Source: Achromobacter kerstersii (GTDB taxonomy: Bacteria > Pseudomonadota > Gammaproteobacteria > Burkholderiales > Burkholderiaceae_B). From it: a stretch of DNA of 64,000 nucleotides. The stretch is taken from positions 124,001 through 188,000 of the forward strand of contig NZ_CADIJQ010000001.1 in assembly GCF_902859595.1 (NCBI RefSeq), given 5' to 3'. Below, in pieces: positions 47,934 to 57,156 of the stretch (the stretch's first letter is position 1; every line of letters starts with the position of its first letter). A model generated the notes under the pieces. The model made no database searches, was not told the DNA's origin, and saw nothing but the letters and a program-made list of their open reading frames with translations. The translations under genes were made by a program, and so were the position numbers.

Positions 47934-48623
47934 ATGCCAGCAAAAGAACACCATCGAATTTTTCGCAGCAACTGGCTGCGTGCGGCCGTTTTGGGCGCCA
48001 ATGACGGCATTGTGTCCACGGCCAGCCTGATCACCGGCGTGGCGGCGGCGCAGGCCACGCATGGCGCCATCCTGACATCGGGTCTGGCCGGGCTGGTTGC
48101 CGGGGCCTTGTCGATGGCGGCGGGCGAATACGTATCCGTGCGGTCGCAGGCGGATACCGAAGCGGCGGACTTGCGGATGGAGCAGCGGTCGCTGAAGGGC
48201 AACTCCGAGGAAGAACTGGCCGAGCTGATCGATATTTATGTCGAGCGCGGGCTGACGCGCGAACTGGCGGCGCAGGTGGCGCGCCAGCTCACCCAACATG
48301 ATGCGCTGGACGCCCATGCGCGCGACGAACTGGGCATATCCATCCATAACCGGGCCCGTCCTGTGCAGGCGGCGGTGGCGTCCGCCGCATCGTTTGCGGG
48401 CGGCGCGGCCTTGCCGCTGGTGGTGGCCCTGATGGCGCCCGGGCCGCAATTGATTGGGTGGGTGATTGGGGCGTCGGTGCTGTGTCTGGCCGGACTCGGG
48501 GCGTTGGCCGCAGGGGCGGGCGGCGCGCCCAAAGGGCCCGCCGCGCTGCGCGTCACGATACTGGGCGCGCTGGCGATGGCGGTGACTGCCGGCGTGGGTG
48601 CGCTGTTCGGCGTCGCGGCGTAA
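47934..48623 (+). CDS. VIT1/CCC1 family membrane protein
   Basis: The 229-residue protein has the family start NWLRAAVLGANDGIVSTASL, ALSMAAGEYVSVRSQADTEA and about five hydrophobic helices, with an amphipathic acidic loop (EEELAELIDIYVERGLTREL) between helices 2 and 3. Eukaryotic members carry iron or manganese into vacuoles; bacterial members are thought to export or handle Fe(II)/Mn(II). No ferritin-like domain is fused. It stands alone, convergent with ygfZ. Confidence 0.9.
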   Translation: MPAKEHHRIFRSNWLRAAVLGANDGIVSTASLITGVAAAQATHGAILTSGLAGLVAGALSMAAGEYVSVRSQADTEAADLRMEQRSLKGNSEEELAELIDIYVERGLTRELAAQVARQLTQHDALDAHARDELGISIHNRARPVQAAVASAASFAGGAALPLVVALMAPGPQLIGWVIGASVLCLAGLGALAAGAGGAPKGPAALRVTILGALAMAVTAGVGALFGVAA

Positions 48624-48694
48624 CGCTTCGGCTTGGGTGCGTAACGCTTCTTTGTGGGGGGCTACGCGTCGTTGTCGCAGCGGAACGCTTCGTG

Positions 48695-48720
48695 GTGGCC
48701 ACCGTCGAGCCGGTGGCCAC
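48695..48720. terminator. hairpin between convergent VIT-family gene and ygfZ
   Basis: GTGGCCACCG (48695-48704) pairs with CGGTGGCCAC (48711-48720) over a six-base loop. No T run follows on either strand, so it is a possible barrier or RNA 3' end stabiliser. Three nearby AACGCTTC copies (48622, 48643 and 48684 approximately) are also seen. Confidence 0.5.
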
Positions 48721-48739
48721 GCACCGCGCCAACTACGGC

Positions 48740-49738
48740 TTACGGGGTGATGGAGTAGGGCAGCGCCGCGGTCGCGATGCGCGGGCCGTCTACGGCACCC
48801 AGCCGCAGATCGCCTTCGGGCAAGGCGGCAAGCGTCGTTTCGAACAAGACGGATGCGACCCCGCCCAGGCTTGCCGCATCCACCACGCGGCCAATCGGCT
48901 CGCCCGGCTGGGTGGCGTCGAAAACATCCACGCCCGCCAGCGTCGCGCCTTGCTCGCCGGCGTCGGCAACTGTGCCATACGCCATGCGGCGCTTGACGGT
49001 GCCACGGTAGTGGCTACGCGCCACAACTTCCTGGCCGGGGTAGCAGCCTTTGGTGAAGCTCACGCCTTGCACCAGTTCCAGATTGACCGTTTGCGGGATG
49101 AAAACGTCCTGGGTAGCCGTGGCGATCCAGGGGATGCCGGCCGCCAGATCGGCCACTTGCCATTGCGCGGCGGGGGCCAGGCCCAGCACGCCGGAAAACG
49201 CGGCCGACTGTTCCAGCTGTTCGTCGGACGCTATCCACCACCAGCGCAGGCGCGCATCGGGCGTGGGCGCGGCGATCCAGGTGCCGGACGGCAGGTCCAC
49301 GCGCTGCCAGGCGGCGCGCGGCAAGGGGCCGGTTACGGCTTCCAGTGCAGCGGCATCTTCCTCCGTCACCTGCACCCCGGCTACATTCAGCAAGGTGGCG
49401 GCAAGCTTGACCTTGGCGCGCAGCACAAACATGGACAAGCGCTTGAGCAGCGCTTGCGACAAGTCTTTGCGGATCAGGCCGTAGAGCTGCGGAGCGTCAT
49501 CGCCAGCGGCGGTGCCGCGCCACATGACCAGCGTGGCCAGCAGGCGGCCCTTGGCGGTGCAGTAGCCGGCCAGGCGGGCGGCGTCAGCAGGCAGGCCGGT
49601 GACGTCTTGCGTCAGTTGGCCGTGCAAAAAGGTCAGGGCGTCTGCGCCGGATGCGCTGAAGACTTGAAAATCTTCCAGCGGCGCGCATTGCGCGCAACCT
49701 TCGGCGCGGACAGGAATCGAAGAGTAGAAAGCGTGCAT
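48740..49738 (-). CDS. ygfZ: folate-binding YgfZ family protein
   Basis: YgfZ is a tetrahydrofolate-binding protein that helps maintain certain iron-sulfur enzymes such as MiaB. The 332-residue protein has the strictly conserved KGCYPGQE motif (within FTKGCYPGQEVVARSHYRG) near residue 230 and the N-terminal DALTFLHGQLTQDVTGLP segment. It is divergent from mltG, the conserved order. Confidence 0.94.
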   Translation of the reverse strand: MHAFYSSIPVRAEGCAQCAPLEDFQVFSASGADALTFLHGQLTQDVTGLPADAARLAGYCTAKGRLLATLVMWRGTAAGDDAPQLYGLIRKDLSQALLKRLSMFVLRAKVKLAATLLNVAGVQVTEEDAAALEAVTGPLPRAAWQRVDLPSGTWIAAPTPDARLRWWWIASDEQLEQSAAFSGVLGLAPAAQWQVADLAAGIPWIATATQDVFIPQTVNLELVQGVSFTKGCYPGQEVVARSHYRGTVKRRMAYGTVADAGEQGATLAGVDVFDATQPGEPIGRVVDAASLGGVASVLFETTLAALPEGDLRLGAVDGPRIATAALPYSITP

Positions 49739-49891
49739 GTCGGCGGAGTGATCGCGTCATCAAAGTGCAGATGATAGCCGCCTTCCTGCGGGCAATGGGC
49801 CATCCCCTCGCCGGGAAAAGGGCCGCCCCGTGCACTCTGACCCCTCTTTTGCCGCGACAGGTCCGCCTGATCCATTAAACTTCCGGGACTT

Positions 49892-51121
49892 ATGAAGAAG
49901 CGACTCCGTTTTTACGTCTTGTGGTCTTTCCTGCTCATCGTGATTGCCGCCGCGGCAGCCGTGGGCGCCGCCTGGAGCTGGATGCATCGGCCCATGCATT
50001 TACCGGCCGACAGGATCGATTTTGTAGTGGACCCGGGCAGCAGCCCGCGTACGGTCGCGCGCGCGCTGAATGCCGTGGGCGTGCCGATGTGGGAACCCGG
50101 CTTTGTCTGGATGGCCCGCCTGACCGAGCAAGACAAGCTGATGAAGGCTGGTGGCTATCAAGCCATTAACGGCGACACGCCGTGGCTGCTGCTGGAACGG
50201 CTGGCTCGTGGCGACATGACCCAGCGCCAGATCACGTTCCTGGAAGGCTGGACGTTCCGCCAGATTCGCCAGGCGCTGCGCGAGAACCCGGACGTCAAAC
50301 AAACCTTGGGCGACACCAGCGATGAAGCGCTGATGGAGCGGCTGGGTTCCGACATCAAGCACCCGGAAGGCCTGTTCTTCCCGGACACCTATATCTTCAC
50401 CCCCGGCAGCACCGACTTCGATCTGCTGCGCCGCTCTTACCAGGAAGGCCAGCGCATCTTGCAGGACACCTGGGCCAAGCGCCAATCGGACCTGCCGGTC
50501 GCCACGCCCTATGAAGCCTTGGTGCTGGCGTCCATCATCGAAAAGGAAACCGGCCATGGGCCGGATCGCCGCCGCGTGTCGGGCGTGTTCACCAACCGGC
50601 TGAAGATCGGCATGCTGCTGCAAACCGATCCCACCGTGATCTACGGCATGGGCGAGGCCTATCAAGGCCGCATCCGCAAGCGCGATCTGCAAACGGATAC
50701 GCCGTGGAATACCTATACGCGCCCGGGTTTGCCGCCCACGCCCATCGCAGCGGCGGGCCGTGCGGCGCTGCTGGCTGCGGTGCAGCCCGAGCAACACAAG
50801 TACCTGTTTTTCGTGTCGCGGGGCAATGGCACGAGCGAGTTCGCCGAGAACCTGTCCGGGCATAACCGCAATGTGTCCCGCTACATCCTGGGCCAGGGCG
50901 CGCGTCCGAACGCGACGCCGGCTCCGGCCGGGGCCCCGGCGGCCGCGCCGGCCGCTTCCACGAACGCCGCGCCTTCCTCTGACGCCAGCGCGGGCCGCGG
51001 CACTGGCACTGGCACTGGCACTGGCACTGGCACGGGCACTGGCACTGGCACTGGCACGGGTACTGGCGCCAGCGCCGACTCCGATTCCGATTCCGACTCA
51101 GCACAAGGACAAGATCAATGA
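49892..51121 (+). CDS. mltG: endolytic murein transglycosylase
   Basis: MltG cuts nascent peptidoglycan strands and acts as a terminator of glycan elongation. The 409-residue protein has one N-terminal membrane helix (about residues 9-30), a LysM-like domain and the YceG catalytic domain with Glu217 in ASIIEKETG and [13 protein letters not shown]. The usual protein ends near residue 335; here a tail follows, rich in Ala/Pro, then eleven Gly-Thr pairs, then Asp-Ser repeats. The tail is periplasmic and probably disordered. The stop overlaps tmk by ATGA. Confidence 0.95.
   Translation: MKKRLRFYVLWSFLLIVIAAAAAVGAAWSWMHRPMHLPADRIDFVVDPGSSPRTVARALNAVGVPMWEPGFVWMARLTEQDKLMKAGGYQAINGDTPWLLLERLARGDMTQRQITFLEGWTFRQIRQALRENPDVKQTLGDTSDEALMERLGSDIKHPEGLFFPDTYIFTPGSTDFDLLRRSYQEGQRILQDTWAKRQSDLPVATPYEALVLASIIEKETGHGPDRRRVSGVFTNRLKIGMLLQTDPTVIYGMGEAYQGRIRKRDLQTDTPWNTYTRPGLPPTPIAAAGRAALLAAVQPEQHKYLFFVSRGNGTSEFAENLSGHNRNVSRYILGQGARPNATPAPAGAPAAAPAASTNAAPSSDASAGRGTGTGTGTGTGTGTGTGTGTGTGASADSDSDSDSAQGQDQ
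50999..51064 (+). repeat. 11-copy hexanucleotide repeat inside mltG
   Basis: Eleven tandem GGCACT-type units (two end in G, the last is GGTACT) encode an uninterrupted Gly-Thr run in the C-terminal tail of MltG. A unit change adds or removes one Gly-Thr pair without a frameshift. A GAC/TCC/GAT-type Asp-Ser repeat follows at about 51076-51100. Confidence 0.95.
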
Positions 51122-51741
51122 CCTCACGCGGACGCTTCATTACGCTGGAGGGCGTGGACGGCGCGGGCAAGAGCACGCACACCGACTGGATCGCGGACTT
51201 CTTACGAGCGCAGGGCGTTGAGGTCGTCTCGACCCGTGAACCCGGCGGCACGCCGCTGGGTGAAAAACTGCGCGCCCTGGTGTTGACCGACACCATGGGC
51301 CTGGACACTGAAACACTGCTGATGTTCGCGGCGCGCTGCGAACACGCGCGCCAGGTGATTGAGCCGGCCTTGGCGCGTGGCGCCTGGGTGGTGTGCGACC
51401 GCTACACCGACGCAACCTACGCCTATCAGGGCGGCGGGCGCGGCTTGGGCGCCGAGCGCGTGGCCGTGCTTGAGCAATGGATGCAGGCCGGCCAGCCCGA
51501 CCGCACCTGGCTCTTCGATGTGCCGCTGGACGTGGCCCGTGCGCGCCTGGCCAATGCGCGCGAACCCGACCGCTTCGAACGCGAAGGCGCAGCCTTCTTC
51601 GAGCGCACCCGCAACGCGTATCACGAACGCGTAAAGGCTGATCCCGACCGTATTCACGTCATCGATTCCACCCAGTCGATTGCGCAGATCCGCACCGAGC
51701 TTGAAGCCGGGCTGCGGGCGCTGCTGGCCGTGAAGGCGTGA
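51118..51741 (+). CDS. tmk: thymidylate kinase
   Basis: Tmk phosphorylates dTMP to dTDP. The 207-residue protein has the P-loop [18 protein letters not shown], the DRY motif [20 protein letters not shown] and [13 protein letters not shown]. Gene overlaps with mltG upstream and holB downstream make a tight translationally coupled run. Confidence 0.97.
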   Translation: MTSRGRFITLEGVDGAGKSTHTDWIADFLRAQGVEVVSTREPGGTPLGEKLRALVLTDTMGLDTETLLMFAARCEHARQVIEPALARGAWVVCDRYTDATYAYQGGGRGLGAERVAVLEQWMQAGQPDRTWLFDVPLDVARARLANAREPDRFEREGAAFFERTRNAYHERVKADPDRIHVIDSTQSIAQIRTELEAGLRALLAVKA

Positions 51742-52802
51742 GCGCGGGCATGAGCGCACCTCAATTCCTGCCCTGGCAGATGGAGACGGCGCGGGCCTGG
51801 CTGGGCAACCGCGACCGCTTCGCCCACGCGTGGCTGGTGCATGGCCTGGCCGGCATCGGCAAGCTGGATTTCGCGATCGCCGCCGCCGCTAGCCTGCTCT
51901 GTGAAACGCCCGATAACGGCTTGGCCTGCGGCCATTGCGCCGCCTGTGCCTGGTTCGCCAGCGGCAATCACCCCGACTTGCGCCGCATCCGGCCCGAGGC
52001 GGTGGCCGTGGAAGAGGGGGCGGATGCCGCCGCCGATGCCGCGGAAGACGCTGAACCCGCCACGGGCGCGGCCAAGCGGGCGCCGTCCAAGGAAATCCGC
52101 ATCGATCAGATTCGGTCGCTGGAGTCCTGGTTCAACACGGCGACCCACCGGGGCGGATGGCGCGTGGCGCTGCTGTATCCGGCGCATGCGCTGAATGTGG
52201 TGTCGTCCAACGCCTTGCTCAAGGTGCTGGAAGAACCGCCGCCACACACGGTGTTTCTGCTGGTGGCCGACGCGCCAGACCGCTTGCTGCCAACGCTGGT
52301 GTCGCGCTGCCGGCGTTTGCCGCTGCCTGCGCCCGACCCTGACACCGCGTTGCAATGGTTGCGTGCCCAGAATGTTGAACCTGCCCGCGAATGGCTGGCG
52401 GCTGCGGGCGGCGCGCCTTTGGCTGCGCTGCGCTTGGCGCAAGCGGGCGACACGCCTTGCCCACCGTGGTTGCAGCAACTGATCGGCCCCTTGGCCCAAG
52501 GCCAGACGCCAGACGTCGGCACGCTGGCCGAGTCGCTGGAAAAAGTGCCGGCCACCGAATGGATCGACGCGTTGCAACGGCTGTACACCGACCTGATGCT
52601 GGCCAGCGCGGGCGCGCCCGTGCGTTACTTCCCGGCATTGGCGGCGGGCGTGGCCCAGGTCGCCACGCGCATGAATACCGCGCGCGTGGCGGAAGCCGCA
52701 CGCTGGCTGACGCGGCAACGGGCGCTGGCCACCCATCCGCTGAACGCCAAGCTTTTTGCGCACGCCACCCTGCAACGCGTGGTGCTATCCTGCCAAGCGT
52801 AA
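51738..52802 (+). CDS. holB: DNA polymerase III subunit delta'
   Basis: Delta' is part of the clamp loader. The 354-residue protein has the modified P-loop region [17 protein letters not shown], zinc-ligand cysteines in [12 protein letters not shown], and [20 protein letters not shown]. An Ala/Glu/Asp-rich insert at about residues 93-118 separates the zinc module from the next strand and is variable in relatives. The start is either GTG at 51738, overlapping tmk (GTGA), or ATG at 51750; neither has a clear ribosome site and I chose the overlap. Confidence 0.94.
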   Translation: MSAGMSAPQFLPWQMETARAWLGNRDRFAHAWLVHGLAGIGKLDFAIAAAASLLCETPDNGLACGHCAACAWFASGNHPDLRRIRPEAVAVEEGADAAADAAEDAEPATGAAKRAPSKEIRIDQIRSLESWFNTATHRGGWRVALLYPAHALNVVSSNALLKVLEEPPPHTVFLLVADAPDRLLPTLVSRCRRLPLPAPDPDTALQWLRAQNVEPAREWLAAAGGAPLAALRLAQAGDTPCPPWLQQLIGPLAQGQTPDVGTLAESLEKVPATEWIDALQRLYTDLMLASAGAPVRYFPALAAGVAQVATRMNTARVAEAARWLTRQRALATHPLNAKLFAHATLQRVVLSCQA

Positions 52803-52870
52803 GTCTCTGATCCAGCGGCGTTTTGCCCGAAAACGGGCAGGGCGCCGCGGTCTCTTTATGTAGTCAAAAC

Positions 52871-53641
52871 ATGTACGTCGATTCCCACTGTCATTTGAAT
52901 TTTCCCGAGCTGGCGGCCGATTTGCCGGGCATTCTTGATCGAATGGCCGCCAACCAGGTCACCCACGCGCTGGTCGTCAGCGTGAACATGCCGGAATGGC
53001 CTGGCCTGATGTCGCTGGTCGAGCCGCAGCCCAATCTGTGGGCCTCGGTGGGGGTGCACCCCGATTACGAAGACACGCCCGACCCTGAACCCGAAGAGCT
53101 CGTCCGCCTGTCGGCCCACCCCAAGGTGGTGGCCATTGGTGAAACCGGGCTGGACTATTACCGCTTGTCCGAACCGCTGGATTGGCAGCGCGAACGCTTT
53201 CGCCGCCACATCCGTGCCGCGCGCGAGACGGGCTTGCCGCTGATCGTGCACACTCGCGCCTCGGCCGAAGACACGGTGCGCATGCTGAAGGAAGAGCAGG
53301 CGGCCGAAGTGGGAGGCGTGATGCACTGTTTCACCGAGAACTGGGAAGTCGCGCAAGCGGCGTTGGACCAGAATTTCTATATCTCGCTGTCGGGCATCGT
53401 CACGTTCAAGAATGCGCAAGTGGTGCATGAAGTGGCGTCCAAGGTGCCGCTGGACCGCTTGCTGATCGAGACGGACTCGCCGTATCTGGCACCGGTGCCG
53501 TATCGCGGCAAACTGAATGATCCGTCCAAGGTGATCCACGTGGCCGAGAAGATTGCCGATCTGCGAGGCATCACGGTGGCCGAGGTGGCGCGCGCATCAA
53601 CTGATAATTTCTTCCGTCTTTTCAATAAGATAAAGAAATAA
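52871..53641 (+). CDS. TatD family metal-dependent hydrolase
   Basis: TatD-family proteins are DNases or related phosphoesterases with a TIM-barrel fold. The 256-residue protein has the metal motif YVDSHCHLNFPEL (His6, His8), VAIGETGLDYYR, IVHTRAS, GVMHCFTENWE and IETDSPYLAPVPYRG. The start at 52871 is chosen for the family N terminus. A hairpin TGCCCG-AAAA-CGGGCA at about 52827-52842 lies in the gap after holB. Its product resembles the holB-linked TatD (YcfH) rather than TatD proper. Confidence 0.94.
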   Translation: MYVDSHCHLNFPELAADLPGILDRMAANQVTHALVVSVNMPEWPGLMSLVEPQPNLWASVGVHPDYEDTPDPEPEELVRLSAHPKVVAIGETGLDYYRLSEPLDWQRERFRRHIRAARETGLPLIVHTRASAEDTVRMLKEEQAAEVGGVMHCFTENWEVAQAALDQNFYISLSGIVTFKNAQVVHEVASKVPLDRLLIETDSPYLAPVPYRGKLNDPSKVIHVAEKIADLRGITVAEVARASTDNFFRLFNKIKK

Positions 53642-53679
53642 GTTCATCTAATTTATTTAAAGTCACTTCTAGGATAGCC

Positions 53680-54579
53680 ATGACCGCCTACGCTCCGACC
53701 GCCCGTCACGTCTTGTTGTCGCGTTGCCGCGGCGCGCTGCTGGCGCTGGCCATCGGGCTGGCGGCGCCGATGGCGCACGCCGCCAATCCTGGCGATTGGT
53801 GGGTCTATGTGGCCAACGACTATCCCGACGACATCAAAGACCTGCTGGCTCACGGGTCCGATCCCAACGTGCGCTACAAGAACGGCCAGCCGGCGCTGAT
53901 GCGTGCGGTGGTCGATGGCGCCTGGAAGGTGTTTGACGTGATTGCCGCCGACAAGCGCACCGACGTCAACGCCGAGAACCCGGCGGGTGAAACTCCGCTG
54001 ATGTACCTGGCGATTGCCGGCCAGACCGAGCGGGCCAAGAAGCTGATTGCGCGCGGTGCGCAGGTGAATCGCCTGGGCTGGACGCCGTTGCACTATGCGG
54101 CGTCCAAGGGGCAGATGGAAATGGCGCGCATGCTGCTTTCCAAGAAAGCCATGGTCAATGCGCCGGCGCCTGGCGGTGAGACGCCCTTGATGATGGCGGC
54201 GCTGGGTGGCAATAAAGACATGGTCGATCTTCTGGTGAAGGCGGGCGCCGATGTGACGACCCGCGATCTGAAAGACCAAAGCGCGGCCGACTGGGCGCGC
54301 AATGGCAAGTCGGCAGCGCTGGCCACCGAACTGACGGCCATGGTCGCGCGCGCCGACGACGCCAAGCGCGCCCGCCGCGCCACGAATCCTGTACCGGCGG
54401 AAGCCGAGCCGGTGCCGGTGCCGGACACCGCCGCGCTGCCGCCCGCGGTGGCGCCGTCGGCGGATGCGCCGGGCGCTCCGGCGCCGGCCGCGTCAGCTCC
54501 CGCCCCAGCCACCCCCAACGTGGGCGGCGTGTCGGGCGTGCGCCTGAACAACTACGACGACAAGCCCGCCGCGCCTTAA
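53680..54579 (+). CDS. periplasmic ankyrin repeat protein
   Basis: The 299-residue protein has a signal peptide ending PMAHAANPG (about residue 35), then four to five ankyrin repeats (about residues 50-215), for example GETPLMYLAIAGQTERAKKL, GWTPLHYAASKGQMEMARML and GETPLMMAALGGNKDMVDLL. The last 80 residues are Ala/Pro-rich and probably disordered. Ankyrin repeats bind proteins; the partner is unknown. It follows tatD after 38 bases and is closed by a terminator. Confidence 0.88.
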   Translation: MTAYAPTARHVLLSRCRGALLALAIGLAAPMAHAANPGDWWVYVANDYPDDIKDLLAHGSDPNVRYKNGQPALMRAVVDGAWKVFDVIAADKRTDVNAENPAGETPLMYLAIAGQTERAKKLIARGAQVNRLGWTPLHYAASKGQMEMARMLLSKKAMVNAPAPGGETPLMMAALGGNKDMVDLLVKAGADVTTRDLKDQSAADWARNGKSAALATELTAMVARADDAKRARRATNPVPAEAEPVPVPDTAALPPAVAPSADAPGAPAPAASAPAPATPNVGGVSGVRLNNYDDKPAAP

Positions 54580-54597
54580 GTCAGACGCCGTGGCAGC

Positions 54598-54678
54598 GGC
54601 CGAGCCCAGGCTCGGCCCCGCCCCGCTTGAAATGCCCGAAAGGGACAGATCCAAAGACCGCTATGCGGTCTTTTTTTT
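54598..54678 (+). terminator. hairpin plus Rho-independent terminator after the ankyrin gene
   Basis: A first hairpin pairs GGCCGAGC (54598-54605) with GCTCGGCC (54610-54617). A second, AAAGACCGC (54653-54661) with GCGGTCTTT (54665-54673), is followed by a T run to 54678 and is the stronger terminator. Confidence 0.9.
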
Positions 54679-54788
54679 CGTACTCTTCCTGGGGTTTTCC
54701 CTGTTTATTCTCAACTGTCGGGAATAAAAGAAAGGATAACCACCACAAATTGATAATCTCAGCGCCTTATTGCTAGGAGTTGAGTGTG

Positions 54789-55529
54789 ATGTCGGATTCC
54801 TCGGTGGGGGCGGGCGCAGATCGCGTTCTCTACGTGTTGGCCACGCTGGCCCGGCACGATGGCCCCCTGACGATCGCCGCGCTGGCCGAGAAAACGGGTC
54901 TGGCTCAAAGCACCCTGTATCGCCAGGTGGCGCTGCTCAAGCGCTGGGGTTTCGTGGCTGAACACGAAGGGGAGTACGGCCCTGGACCGTTGTGCGTGCA
55001 ACTGGCCTGGGGCTTTGATCAATCGTCGTTTCTGATCCACGAAGCGCAGCCTGACATGGCGTCGCTGGCGGCGGCCTCGGGTGAAACCATCGGCTTGCTC
55101 GTGGCGGTGAAAGATCAGGCCGTTTGCCTGGACATGGTCGAAAGCCAGCATCCGCTGCGTTGCTCGTTCACCAAGGGGCGCGGCCTGCCGCTGGCGCGCG
55201 GCGCCTCGGCCAAATCCCTGCTGGCCTTCATGCCCTTGGCCCGTTTGCAGGCCGCGCTGGCCTATCTGGCCGACGAAGCCGGCGTAGACGCGGCACGCCT
55301 GGCCGATGAACTCGAAGCCATCCGCGAGCAAGGCTACGCCGTGACCGATAGCGAAGTCGATGCGGGCGTGTGGGGTGTCAGCGTGCCGATTTTTCAGCGG
55401 CCCAACCAGGCCGTCGCATCCATCACGTTGATGGCGCCGTCGACCCGCGCCGCCCAGCGTCCCGACGCCTTGATCGCCATGACGGTTGCCGCCGCCCGCC
55501 GTATTTCCGAACGATTGAAGGTGCATTGA
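54789..55529 (+). CDS. IclR family transcriptional regulator
   Basis: The 246-residue regulator has the N-terminal winged helix (RVLYVLATLARHDGPLTIAA, LAQSTLYRQVALLKRWGFVA) and an effector domain with KGRGLPLARGASAKSLLAFM and GVWGVSVPIFQRPNQAVAS. An AGGAG site at 54775-54779 is 9 bases from the ATG at 54789; GTG at 54786 and TTG at 54780 are alternatives. It lies directly upstream of the ABC transporter and HutG genes on the same strand, so it likely regulates them. Confidence 0.92.
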   Translation: MSDSSVGAGADRVLYVLATLARHDGPLTIAALAEKTGLAQSTLYRQVALLKRWGFVAEHEGEYGPGPLCVQLAWGFDQSSFLIHEAQPDMASLAAASGETIGLLVAVKDQAVCLDMVESQHPLRCSFTKGRGLPLARGASAKSLLAFMPLARLQAALAYLADEAGVDAARLADELEAIREQGYAVTDSEVDAGVWGVSVPIFQRPNQAVASITLMAPSTRAAQRPDALIAMTVAAARRISERLKVH

Positions 55530-55614
55530 CGCGCCAAAAACGGAATCTCCATCGGCACCACATTTCCTTGAATTCCACGCTGTAGCGTTTTTTCACTCCC
55601 CGTTTTTCGCCGTA

Positions 55615-55670
55615 CCGCATTCGCCACACCGTATTCGCCGCACCGCATTCACCACGCCGCATTTACCACG
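55615..55670. repeat. four 14-bp tandem repeats upstream of the ABC transporter
   Basis: Four units fit CCGCATTCRCCACG: 55615-55628, 55629-55642, 55643-55656 and 55657-55670, with one to three changes each; more degenerate units flank both sides. The array is in the 218-base gap between the IclR gene and the binding-protein gene, 78-133 bases before that start codon. Confidence 0.85.
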
Positions 55671-55747
55671 CCATTTCTGCCGCCTCACTTTTCGCTATTC
55701 CTCTTCCGCCGTACTCATCGCCGTACCTCTTTCCCATAGGACTGACC

Positions 55748-56491
55748 ATGACCACTCGCCGCACACTGCTGACTGCCGCCCTGACGCTGGGCCTGGCCTG
55801 GAGCGCTGGCTCCGTGCACGCCCAGGAAACCATCCGCGCCGTCACCGACGCCACCTTCCCGCCGATGGAGTTTGTCAAAGACGGCAAGCGCACGGGTTTC
55901 GACATCGAACTGGTTGAGGCGCTGGCCGGCGCCATGGGCAAGAAAGTCGAATGGATCGACATCGACTTCAAAGGCCTGATCCCCGCGCTGCAAGCCGGCC
56001 GCGCCGACATCGCCGTGTCCGCCATTTACATCACGCCCGAGCGCAGCAAGGTCGTTGACTTCACCGACCCCTACTACGCAGGCGGCCTCGTGGTGCTGAC
56101 CAAGACGGACAGCCCCATCAAGACGCTGAAGGATCTGGATGGCCGTAAGGTGTCGGTGCAGGTGGGCACCAAGTCGGTCAACTATCTGAAGGAACACTTC
56201 CCGGCCGTGCAGCGCGTGGAAGTCGAGAAGAACCAGGAAATGTTCAACCTGGTGCAGATCGGCCGCGCGGAGGCCGCCGTGACCGGCAAGCCCGCCGCCA
56301 AGCTGTTCGCGCAAAGCACGACGGGGCTGACCGTGTTGAACGATCAGATCACGACCGAGGACTACGGCATCGCCGTGCCCAAGAGCAAGCCCGAGCTGAC
56401 GCGCGACCTGAACGCCGCGCTGCAAAAGCTGAAGGCCGACGGCAGCTATCAGGCCATCGTGAACAAGTGGTTTGAGGCTCCCGCGAAATGA
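55748..56491 (+). CDS. amino acid ABC transporter, periplasmic binding protein
   Basis: This 247-residue family 3 solute-binding protein has a signal peptide ending SVHAQE (about residue 26) and the signature GFDIELVEALAGAMGKKVEW, with DIAVSAIYITPERSKVVDF. Polar amino acids are typical ligands. The downstream HutG gene suggests histidine or formimidoylglutamate, but ligand residues cannot be assigned from sequence alone. The stop overlaps the permease start by ATGA. Confidence 0.93.
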   Translation: MTTRRTLLTAALTLGLAWSAGSVHAQETIRAVTDATFPPMEFVKDGKRTGFDIELVEALAGAMGKKVEWIDIDFKGLIPALQAGRADIAVSAIYITPERSKVVDFTDPYYAGGLVVLTKTDSPIKTLKDLDGRKVSVQVGTKSVNYLKEHFPAVQRVEVEKNQEMFNLVQIGRAEAAVTGKPAAKLFAQSTTGLTVLNDQITTEDYGIAVPKSKPELTRDLNAALQKLKADGSYQAIVNKWFEAPAK

Positions 56492-57156
56492 ACCTGGAAT
56501 TCGCTCCCGTCTTCGCCGACTTCGACAGCCTGATGCGGGGCGCGGTGGTTACCGTTGAGGTAACCGCTGGCGCCTTGTTGCTGGGCTGTGTCATGGGCCT
56601 GCTGGTCGGCGTCGGCCGCCTCAACCCCAAGCGCTACATCATCTACAACCTGTGCAGCACGTACCTGCTGTTCTTTCGCGGCACCCCTTTGCTGGTGCAA
56701 CTGTTCATCTGGTTCTTCGGCCTGCCGCAGTTCGGGGTGACACTGCCGGCGTTCGCGTGCGGCGTGTTGGGCCTAGGCATGTATTCCGGCGCGTACGTGT
56801 CGGAAATTGTGCGCGGCGCAATTCAGTCGGTTGACCGCGGCCAGACGGAAGCGGCGCGCTCGCTGGGCATGTCGTCGGGTCAGGCGATGCGCATCATCAT
56901 CCTGCCGCAGGCAGTGGTGCGCATGATTCCGCCGCTGGGCAATGAGTTCATTGCGCTGATCAAGAACTCGGCGCTGGTGTCGCTCTTGACCATTCACGAT
57001 CTGATGCACGAAGGGCAGAAGATCATCAGCGTGTCGTATCGCTCGCTGGAAACGTATCTGGTGGTCGCTTTGATTTATCTGGTCCTGACCACGGCCGCGA
57101 TGGTGATTTTGCGCAAGGTGGAACAACACCTGCGCGCCGGGGGGATGGTGCAATGA
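56488..57156 (+). CDS. amino acid ABC transporter permease
   Basis: The 222-residue permease of the HisM/GlnP type has about five hydrophobic helices, [20 protein letters not shown], and the EAA loop [20 protein letters not shown]. It is the only permease of the operon, so it would form a homodimer. It overlaps both neighbours (ATGA at each end). Confidence 0.94.
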   Translation: MNLEFAPVFADFDSLMRGAVVTVEVTAGALLLGCVMGLLVGVGRLNPKRYIIYNLCSTYLLFFRGTPLLVQLFIWFFGLPQFGVTLPAFACGVLGLGMYSGAYVSEIVRGAIQSVDRGQTEAARSLGMSSGQAMRIIILPQAVVRMIPPLGNEFIALIKNSALVSLLTIHDLMHEGQKIISVSYRSLETYLVVALIYLVLTTAAMVILRKVEQHLRAGGMVQ

